Shown here piece by piece: positions 1-12,500 of a DNA stretch of 64,000 nt; the stretch's first letter is position 1; each line of letters starts with the position of its first letter. Origin of the DNA: Eubacteriales bacterium (GTDB lineage Bacteria > Bacillota_A > Clostridia > Christensenellales > Aristaeellaceae). Where the stretch lies: NCBI GenBank assembly GCA_029974035.1, contig JARKQG010000042.1, positions 81,152 to 145,151 on the forward strand, written 5' to 3'. Under the pieces are notes generated by a model that saw only the letters and a list, made by a program, of their open reading frames with translations, was not told the origin of the DNA and did no database searches. The position numbers and the translations under genes are program-made.

Positions 1-1
1 T

Positions 2-523
2 TACGCGCTGGAGAAGCACGAGCTGGTGCTGGAATACGGCGAAAAGCTGATCGCTCTGGACAGGGGCGCGGCGGCTCCCGACGTTTTGTACCAGCGAATG
101 GGTGCCTCCGCGATGACGCTGGGGCAGACGGAAAAGGCGTTGGAATACCTGACGCAGTCCATCTCCCTGAACGGCGAGCTGGCCGGTTCCCATTACTATC
201 GGGGCCTTTGCAATCTGACGCTTGAAAAACACCAGGATGCGATTGACGACTTTACCGCATCCATTGAACAGAACTTCCTGGCGCAGTTCTGCTACTATAA
301 CCGCGGCGTGTGCTATGTGCGGCTTCTGGATTACGACAGCGCGCTGTCCGACATGGAAAAGACCCTTACGTCCGGGGACGACGAGGACCTCAAGGAAGCC
401 GCAAAGAAGATCCTGTGGCAGCTTGCCCAGTATTACGAAAGCGCCAGGCAGCAGGCGTCGGGCGCCGTTGTCAATCCGGCCCCCCAAACCACCCTTCTGC
501 CCGACGCCGGAGTATCCGGCTGA
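2..523 (+). CDS. TPR-repeat protein, C-terminal part (5' end outside window)
   Basis: The reading frame is open to the left edge of the window, so only the C-terminal part of about 173 residues is present. It holds about three tetratricopeptide-like helical pairs, recognisable by spaced G/A/Y/A residues in segments such as YYRGLCNL and YYNRGVCYVRL. TPR arrays act as protein-protein interaction scaffolds. The C-terminus is short, Ala/Pro/Gln-rich and probably disordered. It ends 68 bp before the giant adhesin gene on the same strand, so the two could be co-transcribed. The GTG at 26 is in frame but is not a convincing start, because upstream codons continue the same type of sequence. Confidence 0.75.
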   Translation, partial: YALEKHELVLEYGEKLIALDRGAAAPDVLYQRMGASAMTLGQTEKALEYLTQSISLNGELAGSHYYRGLCNLTLEKHQDAIDDFTASIEQNFLAQFCYYNRGVCYVRLLDYDSALSDMEKTLTSGDDEDLKEAAKKILWQLAQYYESARQQASGAVVNPAPQTTLLPDAGVSG

Positions 524-591
524 AACAACGCATTTTTTGATAAAAGACCGCCTTCCGCTGGCGGAACCGGCTTGATTTGGAGGAGAGTATT

Positions 592-3500
592 ATGCGCCTT
601 CACGGCTTATCCGGACGCAGGGCAAGGAGAAAGCGCCTGTGGAAGAAGAACCTTGTTCTGATTTCCTTGGTGTTTGCGCTGATCCTCAGCACGATGGCGG
701 TCATCGCGGAGACGAGCGCCGTGGCATCTGCATCCTCCTTGGAGGCGTTCGAGGCTCCGCCATCTTTGGATGGTGGGGCCTCGCCTGCGCTTTTGGCGGA
801 TTCCGGGGCCCTCGTGACGCTTGATTCCGGATCCGGCGCGTCCGAACCGACCGCCGCGCCGGAGGCCGAACAGGAGCCCGAGCCGGCCGCCGCGCCGGAG
901 GCGGAACAGGAGCCCGAACCGCCCGCCGCGCCGGAGGCTGAACAGCAGCCCGAACCGACCGCCGCGTCGGAGGCCGAACAGGAACCCGAACCGACCGCCG
1001 CGCCGGAGGCTGAACAGCAGCCCGAACCGACCGCCGCGCCGGAGGCCGAACAGGAGCCCAAACCGACCGCCGCGCCGGAGGCTGAACAGCAGCCCGAGCC
1101 GACCGCCACGCCGGAGGCTGAACAGCAGCCCGAACCGACCGCCGCCCCGGGCATTGAGGCCCAGGCGTACGTCGCCATTCCGGAAGCCGGTCAGAGCAGC
1201 GAACCGCAGGGGATGGTGCTGGCGGCGGAGCCTCTCGGCGCCATTGCGGCCAAGGGCGGCGTTGACACGGCCGGGGCGAAGGACACGGTGGAAGCCTACG
1301 CCATCCCGGCGGGCAGCGCCTACATTCGCGAGGCGGCCGGCCTGCTGACCTACAAAAACGACGCCACCGCCAACGCCATCCAGAACGCGCTTCAGGATGC
1401 GCTGACCACGGCGCGGGATGCCGTCAACAAGACCGCGACCATCGTCGTCACCGACGGCACCTACAACGGCGGCGTCAACCTGGACGCCTCCGCGGGTTCG
1501 TCGCTGTCCGAACTGCTGCTGTCGATTTTCGGCAGCGCGGACGCGGCCAAGGGCGTCAAGCTGCAGATTGTCGCGGAGGACGCGCTGAACGAAGCCGGAG
1601 AAACCACCGCCAATTCCGCGGGCGGCGCGCAGGTGGACGGCTCCGTCACCATCAGCGGCCTGGACGTGGTGCTGGCGGGTCTGTACTTCTCCACCCGGGC
1701 GATGGTTTCCGTCAGCGACGCGGACAGCTTCTCCTACTACGGCACCCGGCTGTCGGACGATGTGGACATCTCGGTTTCGCGCGTCAAGAAAATCATCAAG
1801 GTAGACCTGGGCGAGGGCGACGACAAAGCCTCCGTGCGGATCAAGCAGGCGCCCACCGTGTCCGCCAGTATGACCGTCACCCCCGAGATGGGACAGGACG
1901 CCACGGCCATTTTTGAGGCGCTGACCTCGTTCAAGGCCTCCGAAATCAGTCAGCTGGGCGCCAGCCTGGCCGACGCGGTGCGGTCCTTCCTGGCCACGCT
2001 CAATGGTTCCATTTCCGGCATGGTCGTATCCGACAGCCTGACCGTCGACATCGACGGCGGCGCTGGCGAGGATGAGATCGCCGTCAAGCACATCAATTCC
2101 ACCGACCTGACCATGGCAAGCGGCGACGCCGGCTCCACCTACGGTTTTGCCATCGACCTTTCCAAGGTCGATACCTCCATCCGCGGCGGCGCGGGCAGCG
2201 ACGTTCTCGGCGCCACCGGCGGCATGGAACTGACCTACGGCCGCAAGGTGGTTTCCGCGCTGATGGAGTACGTGGCCGAGGAATTCGACATCGCGGGCAG
2301 CAACCTCCGGTTCTTTGGCGGCGACGGCGACGACGTGATCACCGTGGATACCACCGCCGCCTTCCCCTCCTTTCGCGGCGTGACCGTGGACGTGGCCGGC
2401 GGTGCCGGGTTTGACCGGCTGCACCTGACCGGTAAGCTGAACGACAGGATTGACGCGGCCAGCCGCATCACCGGAAACACCTCCGAACTGACCATCGAGG
2501 CGCTGGCGGAAATCACCTTCCTGGGGGATTTGATTGACGGCATTCGCATTCCCTTCACCAAGCGGATGGTGGTAAACAGCACCGGCGTGGACGCGTTCAC
2601 CGACGCGCTCAAAAACAAGAATACCGTCGCCCTCTCCGCCCTGGCGCCGGGTGCCGCGGCCCAGTCCTTTACCGACTATGTGCTGGACGCCTCCGGCCCG
2701 GTGGACTACACCGCAAACCTCGCCATTCCCGGCGGCGGGCTGATGCTGGCAAACATCGTGGCCGACGGCGGCGAAAGCCTGACGGTGACGAGGCTCGTCG
2801 CGCCGGACTTCAACCTCCTGCTCTCCGGCGGTGAGATCACCGTCGGCGGCGAAGTCAGGGGCAAGAACATCCTGATCAATTCCGTCGTGACCGATATCGC
2901 CGAAGCTGCGATTGAGCAGACCATCATCGAGGACGACCTGAACGAGGAAAACACCGTCGACATCGAAGTGGGCTTTTACAAGGCGAACGGCGCCGCGAAG
3001 ATCACCGTCGCCCCGTCCGCAAACCTCGTGGCCACCCAGGCCATCGACATGCTCGCCAGCCTGACGCTGGACAAGCCCTACCTGCCCACCGGCGACATCT
3101 TCAACCCCTTTACCCTCAAACTGGGCGAGGTCAATATTGACATTCGGGGCGCGCTGGCCGCGGGCGGTTCCATCCGCGCAGACGCGCTGTATTCTTCCAC
3201 CGTGTCGGCCACCAACGGCCTGCTCAAAGTGGTCATCCCCTTCGGCGTGGCGGCGATCACCGGCGACACCCAGATCACCGTCGGCGGCGGCGCGCGCCTG
3301 AACGCGGGCGCGGGCGTACTGCTTCGCGCGGCTTCCGATACTTCCGCGGAGGCCGAGGCCACCATGGGCGCGCTCAAGTTCACGCTGGCGCTGGCGGTCG
3401 TTCAGGCGGAAACCCACGTGAAGGTGGGGGACACCGCCGCCATCGCCGCGGGCGGGGCCGTGAAGCTCTCGGCCATGAACGCCGTGCGCGCCGAGGCCGC

Positions 3501-6500
3501 CGCGCTGGGCAAGAAGCCCAGCATGCTGGCCCTCAAGCCTGCCTCGGGCGGGTATATCGCGGGGAGCTTCGTGTTTCAGGACACCAGCGCCACCATCGCG
3601 GACCACGCATCGGTTTCCTCCGGCGCGGCGCTCTCGGTCCGGTCCGAATCGAGGCTGAATACCGCCACCACCACCGTCTCGATTCCGGCCAGCCAGTCCG
3701 ACGGAAGCGGCGGGGAATCGTTCCTGCCCACGGACCAGATCCGGCTGATGAGCATCGTGCCCTTCGTGGAGACGAAGCTGTTAAAGGTAGAAAAGGCCCC
3801 GAACCAGACGGCCTTTGGCAAGCTTCTGTCGGGTGTTACCGGCAGCAACTCGCTGGGCAACAAGTTTACCGACGCCACCAAGACGGCTTCCTCCTCGGGC
3901 ACGCCGTCCAGCACAAAGCAGGTGGTAGGCGCGCTGGCGCTGGCCTACGCGGGCAATACCAACAGCGCCCTGATCGATACCACCGGCAGTGTGACGGCCG
4001 CGGGCGCGCTTGACGTGACCGCGCTGGCCGCCACCGTCAACCAGGTGCGCGCCGACGGCTCGCTGTACAAAACGCCCATGGCGCAGGCCGAGGACGCCAA
4101 GAACTCGGTGGGCGCGGGCGTGGCCATCGCCGTCACAAACCACGACAACAGCGCCAGGATCATCGCCGGTTCGATTGCCGCGCGCGGCCTTTCCGTGTCC
4201 GCCGTTACCGGCCGGATCGTCTCCTCCTCCATCGCAAAGGCCGGCCACATCCCCAAGACCTCCAGCTTTGGCCTGGGCGGCGCGGTCAGCGTGCACGTCG
4301 TCATCGGCCGCAACGAGGCGCTGGTGGGCAGCGGCGCCGCCTACAACCTGACGGGCGGCGCGGTGAACGTCGTCTCCACCGGAAACGGCGCCTTTACCAC
4401 CGTGGGCGACGCATCGGGAAAGCGCGTCACCCCCAGCCTGAGCTTCGGCGGCATTACCATTCCGCTCAAGCCCACCACCGGCAGCGAAAAGGACAGCGTG
4501 GGCATCGGCGCGGGCATCGCGGTCAGCGTGACCGGCGCGGACTTTATCGCCAAGGTGGAGGACGGCGTGCGCTTTGGCACTGCCGTTCTGGACGGCGTAA
4601 ATGTCAAAGCCTCCTTCTCCGGCACCGAGACAATCCACGCCGCCGCGGGCGCGGCGGGCGGCACGTCCATCGTGCCGGTGCTGGCGCTGGCCGTTTCCGG
4701 CGTGTATTCCCAGGCCTACCTGGGGACGCAGTCCGGCGCGCTTTCCGCCACGGGCGATGTCGCGATCTCCGCGGCAAACAGCATGAAGCGCAGCGTCGCC
4801 GCCGACGCGGCCGCCGCGGGCAGCGGCGTGGGCGTGGGCGCGTCCTTCGGCATCGCCGTCATCAACGACAGCGCGGAGGCCACGCTGAAGCGCAGCGTCA
4901 CCGCCGCCAATGTCCTCGTGGACGCCAAGTCCGTCAGCCGCCTGACGATGACCATCAAGGCCAGCGCGGTGGGCGCCACGCCGCCCACCAGCACCTCTAC
5001 CGGGGATGCCGCGTCCGGCAAGACCCAGGAAGACTATGACAAGATGAAGGACGACGGCTGGCCGCTGGATGACAACGGCGACGACATGCGTTCGCTGTTT
5101 AATGAAGGCGAAGCCGATCAGATGGCGGACAAGAACACCCAGGCCGCAGCGGACCTCGCCGCCGGCGCCAACACCAACAACGTCAACGCCGGTTCGGTGA
5201 ACCAGCTCTCCCAGGACCGGCCCAGGGCCGAGACCAACGAGGGCAGCATTCAGGTGGCCGCCTCGCTGGCGCTGAACATCCTGTCCAACAAATCCCTGGC
5301 CACCGTGGGCGGCGGCATCGCCGTCACCGCGACGGACAAGGTGCGCGTGCGCGCCGTCAACGATACGGACGCCACCATCTCCGCCAACGCCAGCGCGACC
5401 AAATCCACCACCGGCGTGGGCGTGGCGGTGGCCATCAACTACGTGCGCTACCAGAACAAGGCGAAGATCGGCGCGTCCACCCTCCGCGCAAAGTCGCTCC
5501 TCGTGGAAGCGGACATCGTGGAGGCGGACAATAAAAAGACCGTTGAGGAGATCCTGACCAAGCTGCTCACCTACTTCGCCACCACCGAGGGCACGGAATT
5601 CCTGATGGATGCGCTGCTGGCGGTGGAGGGGCAGGCCAGCCTGGATGCGCTGCTCGCCGCCAACGGCCTCTACGGCGCGGATTACGCGGCGCTGACCGCG
5701 ACTGAGAAGGAATCCCTCCGGAAGCTCATCATCCAGCAGTTGACCGAACAGCTGACGAGCGGTCAGCGGGGTGATGCCGCGGGGGCGCTGCTCTCCGGGC
5801 TGATCGAGTCCACCGTCAAGGACTTCTTCGATACGCTGACCGACCCCGACTTTATCCTGAATATGGTGCTGGGCGCGCCCGACGCCTCCATCGGCAACCT
5901 GTTCAGCCAACTGGCGCTCAAGGGCAAGGTGGCGGCGGCCGCCATCCAGGAGGCCATCGTGCTGTCGCTGGCCCAGAAGTTCGGCAATCCCGGCGAGTTG
6001 GACGGCATCGGTTGCCTGATCTCCACCTCCGCCATCTCCGGCGTCGGCGCGGCCAACGTGGGCGTGGCGGGCTCGGCCGCCATCGCGGTGGTGGACGGGG
6101 AGACCGAAGCCCTGATCGAATCCAGAACCGGGTATGTGGACGGCGACATTGCGGTGACCGAGGACGCGGCGATCCGCGCGCGCGCCGCGCAGAAGGTGTA
6201 TACCACCGCCACCGCCTCCGCCGACAAAAACGGCAAGCCCGTCAAAAACAAGGACGACAGTTCCGGTACCTCCGTGGGCGTGGGCGCGTCGGCGGCGATC
6301 TCCATCGTCGACGTGGATGCCATCGCCTCGCTGGGCAGCTATCGCAGGCTTTCGGCCGGGACCCTCGCCATCCTCTCCGAGGCGCGAAACGACATTGACT
6401 CCGTCACCATCGCGGGCGCCGACCCCATCGCCCGCAGGGAAGCGGTAAAGGTCACCCCCCCGGGCATCGGCCAGGAGGTCTCCCAGCCCGCCGCCAACAA

Positions 6501-9500
6501 CACCACCACCAAGGACATTTCGGTGGACGCCGCGGTGGCGCTGGCGGTCATCACCAACAACGTGCTGGCCCAGGTGCTGGAGCACGCGTCCGTCACCACC
6601 ACCGGGCACGACACCGTCAAGACCGGCGTGGTCGACGGCGCGGGCGTGGAGGAAATGGTCAATTTCCTGCTCAGCGCCTATCAGCGAGGGCAGACGAAGG
6701 CTTCCGCCTCCGGCTTTGCGGTGGCGGGGGACAAGGCCGCCGTGGGCGCCGCGATCGCGGTGAACATCGCCATGTCCGACGTGCGCGCCACCTTTGCGGG
6801 CGTCGGCCTCGTTGCCGGCAGCGCGAAGATCACGGCGCTGACCTCCAACGAGGACGAGGCGAACGCACTGGCCACCGTGGTGGGCGCGAGTCTGGATCGC
6901 TACTTTGACCGGCTGCGCACGGCGCTCAGGCTGGGCAGCGTCGGTTCCGGCGGCGGCAGCGGCAAGATGAACGCTACCATCGTCAACAAGATCAACGGCT
7001 TCCTGCCCAAGGCGAAGGAACTGACGGCCAACGTGCCCTTCTCGGCCAAGCTGTTTGACCTTCTGGGCGTCAAGACGCCCGCGGCGCCGTCTTCTTCCAC
7101 CGCGAGCGGCGCCGCCACGGGCAACGCCGGCGGGAACGCCAACAGCCAGTCGCTGGACGACAGCGCCAAGAAGGAGCAGAGCATCAACCTGGCGGCGGCG
7201 CTGGGCGTCAACGTCACCAACCACTGCGCCACCGCGGAGATGACCGGCAGCCTGACGGCGAAGAACGCCGAGATCAGCGCCGCGGACAGGAGCAACTTCC
7301 GCACCACCGGCAGCGGTGCCACCGTCACGCTGCCCTCCCAGCAAAACGCCAACAACATCGCGCTGGGCATTGCGGTGACCGTCAACAGGAACAAGGCCCA
7401 TTCGACCGTCGGCGGCAGCCTCACCGCCACCGGCAGCGGTTCAAATAACGGCGCCGTCCGCGTGACCAGCGCCGCCACCCAGAACATGGACGGCGCCTAC
7501 CGCGGCCTTCTGGGCGCACAGGCCGTGGCCTGCGCCATCGCGGGCAGCGGCGGCAAGGTGGGCCTGGCCGGCGCGGTGGCCGTGATGGTGGCCGGCGCCG
7601 AGTCCATCGCGCGGATTGCGGAGGGTGCGCTGGTTCGCGGCGGCGCGATCAGCATTCTGGCCACCGACCAGTCCAAGCTGGCGGTGCGCGCCGGCAGCGT
7701 GAGCGCCACGGGCGCCTCCGCGGGCGTGGGCGCCTCCTTTGCCCTCATCTATGCGGAAAGCCTCACCCGCGCCACGATCGGCAAAAACGCTCAGGTGTAC
7801 GGCGGCAGCCTGAAGCTGAGCGCGGAAAAGCTGCGGGTGGATTCCACCGATTATCAGTTCCCGCTGGGCATCTCCACGCTGTTCACCGTGGACGCTTCGG
7901 CAGACCGTTCCGGCATCGTCAACCTCAAGACCTCCGGCGGCTACGCGCTGGAGCTCAACCTGGGCATGGACGATGTCATGAAGACGCTGGACATGCTGAA
8001 CTTCCTGGCTTCGGTCAACTACTACGTGGAGGCCATTGCCGGGTCTGTGGTCGGCAGCTCCGACGCCAAGCTCGCGCTCGCGGGCTCGGTGGCGATGCTG
8101 TTTACAAACAACGAAACCGCGGCCGAGGTGGGCGACGGCGCGGTCATCGTGCTGACGGACGGCAGCCTTGACGTGGATGCCTCCAGCGACACCGTCGCGC
8201 GGTTGATTGGCGGCGCGGTGGCGGCCACCACCGGCAAGTCCGGCGTAGGCGTCAACATCGCGGCGCTGGCGGACGAGGACATGGTGCGCGCTTCCATCGG
8301 CGCGGGCGCGAAACTTGGCGCCAGCGGCGACGTGACCGTGGACGCCGCGGCCGCTTCCGACACCTGGGCCGTCACGGTGGCGGCGGGCGTATCCACCGGC
8401 TCGGGGCCGTCCATCGGCGGCAGCATCAACATGATCGTATCCGGCAACACCGTGTGGGCCGGCGCACTGGGCGCGGACGGCGACACCGCGGGCGGCGAAG
8501 AAATCACGGCTGGCGGCGATGTCCGCATTTCCGCCGACAATGTGGCGAAGATGACGCTGATCTCGGCCTCTTTGGGCGCGGGCAGCGGCGTGGCTGCCGG
8601 CGGCACGGCCGCGGTGATCGTGACGAACAACGATACGCGGGCCGCGTTGGGCGCGGGCGCGAAGCTGACCGCAGGCAGGAGCGCCGCGATCTCCGCCCGG
8701 AGCGCGGAGACCATGCTGAACATTCTGGCCTCCCTCTCCGGCAGCACCGGCAAGGTGGCGGCGGCAGGCACGCTGGGCGTCATGGTATCCCAGTCGCTGA
8801 CACAGGCCTCCGTTGGGGCGCAGGCGCAGGTGACCGCGGCGGACGGTGGCGTGCAGGTGACCGCCGACGGCGCCGTGACCCAGGTGGTGGTGATGGCGGC
8901 GGCCTCCGGTAGCACCGGCGGCGCGGCGGTGGGCGGCACGGTCAACGTGGGCGTGTTTGACCACCAGGTGAATGCGCTGGTGGGCCAGGGCGCGAAGCTG
9001 CAGGCGCAGAAGCTGGCGCAGGGCAACAACGTGATCGTCCGCGCCTCGGCCGACAATTCCACGATTCTCATCACCTTTGCGGGCGCGGCCAGTTCCTCCA
9101 GCGCCGCCATCGCCGGCGCGATTCCGGTGGTGGTGGTCTCCGACAAGGTGCAGGTGGACGTCGGCAGCTACGTGATCATCGAGGCGGGGGATTCCATCGC
9201 GATCATCTCCCGCGCCGAGAGCGGGCTTTACAACATCGCCGGCTCCGTGGCCGTTTCGGCGGGCCAGGCGGGCGCGGGCGCGACCATTGCGACGCTGGTG
9301 ATCGGCAACAGCGTGAATACCAGGATCGGCAACCGCGCGAAGATGATCGCCCACGCGGTGATGGAGGATGCGGCGCTCCCGGCGGGCGTGCAGCTGCCCA
9401 ACCGCGACGCGCGCAGAAGGGGCGTTCTGGTCAGCGCCACCGCGAATTCCACCCTGGCGATGATCTCCGGCAGCGGCGCGGCCTCGACGGGCAACGCGGC

Positions 9501-12500
9501 GGTGGCCGGCGTCGTGCATACCCTCGTGCTCAAAAACAGCGTTAAGGCGGTGGTGGGCGACCACGTGGTCATGGTGGCCGGGCGCGAATCCAGTACGCCG
9601 GGCTCAACCAAGACGGGAGACGGGGAGGTGATCGTCGAATCCGACGACGACTCACACATATACAACATCGCCGGCGCGGTTTCGGCGTCGTCCGGAGCCG
9701 GCGTAGGCGCGTCCGTCGTCGTAATGGTCTACGACAAGCGGATGGAAGCCTCCGTTGGCGACGGCGGGACGATCATCGCCACCGGCGACGTGACCGTCCA
9801 GTCGACCTCCAAGGATACCGTGATCCTGCTGGCCCTCAGCTTTGCGGGGGGCGGCAACGCGGGCGTTGCGGTGGGTGCCAGCGCGCTGGTGTTTGAAAAC
9901 GATCTCTTTGCCGCGCTGGGCGGGTCGGTGTTCTCTGACGGCGATGTGCTGGTTAACGCCGACAGCGAAACCACCATGGTCAATACCGCCGCGGCGGTTG
10001 CGGTGAGCGGCACGGCGGCAGTCACGCCCGTGGCGATCGTCACCTATTTTGAAGGCGCGACCAACGCCCTCTTCCGCGTCGGGGCGGACATTCTGGCCGC
10101 TGGCGGCGTTTCGCTGCGCGCCAAATCCAAGGAATTCATCACGTCCGACGCCGCGGGCGTCAGCGCCTCCGGCACAGCCAGCGTATCCGGCACGGTGGAT
10201 GTGGTGCTCTCCAAGCAAAAGACCACCGCCGTCACCGGGAGCGGTGTGGTGATTGACGCGGCCGCGCTGAATGTGAACGCGGCGGACGACTACCAGTTGG
10301 TGGGCGTCGTGGCGACCATCGCGGGCAGCGGCACCGCCGGCGTGGCCATCACCGCGCTGGTCAGCGTGCTGCACAACACCGTGAGCGCCATTCTCGGCGG
10401 CAACAACCGCATTACGACCCGGAGCGGTGATGTATCCGTGAACGCCAGCGCCAAGCGCGACATCGGCGCCTATGCCGGCACCGTCGCGGCGGGCCAGGTG
10501 GGCGTCGGCGGCACGCTGATGGTCGTGGTCGCGGGCGGCAGGATGAAGCAGGACGCCGCGGATCAGCTGAGCGCCAGCTTCAAGCCCGGCGAGTTCATGG
10601 ACGGCGCATTCTCATCCTCCCACGGTGCCGCTTCCGGGTATGAGAAGGACGATGTCGGCGCGATGCTCGAGGGCGACGGCGACCAGCAGTCCAAAACCAA
10701 TGTGGGCAGCGGCGGCTCCTTTGACGGCACCGGCGGCTACAAGGACGATTCGGTTTCCGGCGATGTGAGCGTTGCACCCGGCAAGAATGCCGACAACAGC
10801 AAGGCCCAGGCCCCGGGCGCGGACACCAGCTTTGGCAGCAACGGCGATATCGACAGCGCCGCCGCCATCGGCTCCGCGAAGCCCACCTACGCTTCGCAGG
10901 ACGCCACCAGCGCCATCATCGGCGCGGGCACGGTGGTCAATTCCGCCCGCGACATCCTGGTGACATCCGGCGACGATCTTGTGGCGGACCTGATTGCCGG
11001 CACCATCACCGGCGGCGTCTATGCCGCCGTGGGCGCGGGTGTCGCGGTGGCCGTGCTGTTCTCCAACGTCGAGGCGAAGGTGGAAGACGGCGCCACTCTC
11101 CACGCTGGGCGCGACATCAAAATTCTGGCGACCGCCGGGTCAACCACGGTGGAGGATACCGACACCCAGCGCACCGGCGCGCTGAAGGACAGCTTCTCCG
11201 CGGGCAGCAACAACCCGATGGATCTGACCAGGCGGACCATCCGCACCATTTCGATCACCGGTGGCGGCGCCCTGGTGGGCGTGTCGGTGTCGCTGGCATC
11301 GGTCAACGTGTTCTCCACGGTCATCGCCACCCTGAAAGGCGATGTTACGAAGTCCGCTTCCCTCACCGTGATGGCTTCCTGCGACTACCCCAACGTGCTG
11401 GCCGCGACGCTGACCGCGTCCGCGGGCGGCGCGGCGGTGGGCGCTTCGGTGGCGGCGGCGGTGTTTGGCGCGACGGTGGAATCCTCCGTCGCCGGCGACG
11501 CGAAGATCTCCGGCACGCAGGCGGTGAACGTGGCCTCCAGGCTCAATACCGGCGCGATTTCGGGCGCGGGCGCCTTCGCGGCGGGCGGCGTAGCCGGAAA
11601 CGGCGCCGTCGCGCTGGTGGTCAACATCTCCCGGGTCGATACCTTCATCGGCCGGGGCGCAATGGTGAGCCGCAGCGATGCCCTTGCCCTCTCCGTCAAT
11701 GCGGATGTGGACACCGCGGCCCGCGCCTATGTGCTCAGCGTCGCGGTATCCGGCAGCGTGTCCATCGGGCTCTCCGCCGCTGTTACCGTCATCAAACCCG
11801 AAGTGCTCACCTATATTGGGACCACGCCCGCCGGCCACACCGCCCATTCGGGCGCGGGCGCCGCCGGCGGCAGCGTGAACGCCTGGCGGGTCGAAGTCAA
11901 AAATGACGTCACCAGCCTGGCTCAATCGCTGATCGCGGCCTTCTCTGCGGGGGGCGTGGCGGTGAACGGCAACGTGCTTCTGACATTCAACTTTACCGAT
12001 GCCGTGGCCGCCCTCAGCGGCGCGACGGTGACCGCCAATGCCGTCAGCATCAATGCCTACATGGATTCCACCGCCCGTTCGGTGGTGCTGGCCGGCACGG
12101 CCGGATCCGCGGCCATCGGCGTGACGGTGAGCTACGTCCATCTGCGCTCCAGCAACATCGCCAGGATTGACGGCGGCATGCTGGAAGCGGACGCCATTGG
12201 CCTGTATGCCGGGAAGCTGGGCAGGGCAAATACGGCCACAGCCGAGGCCACCGCCGTGGCGGGCAGCATCGGCGCTGTCGCCGTGGGGCTCAATACCGCC
12301 ATCGCGGACAATCACGCGCAGAACATTGCGGAGATTCTGAACGGGAACATTGCGGCCGACACCATACTGGAGGTGTACGCCGTCGGCACCGCCACCGCCA
12401 CGGCCCGGGTGCTTGGCTTCTCGGCGGGCGTCGTCAATGTGGCGGGTACGTATGTGCTGGCGCTGCTTCGAAGCGAGCAGCAGGCGCGCATCCTGGGCGG

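Noticed and set aside
859..1146. Regular 36-bp repeats as a CRISPR array
   Set aside because: The units are directly adjacent without unique spacers and encode in-frame peptide repeats.
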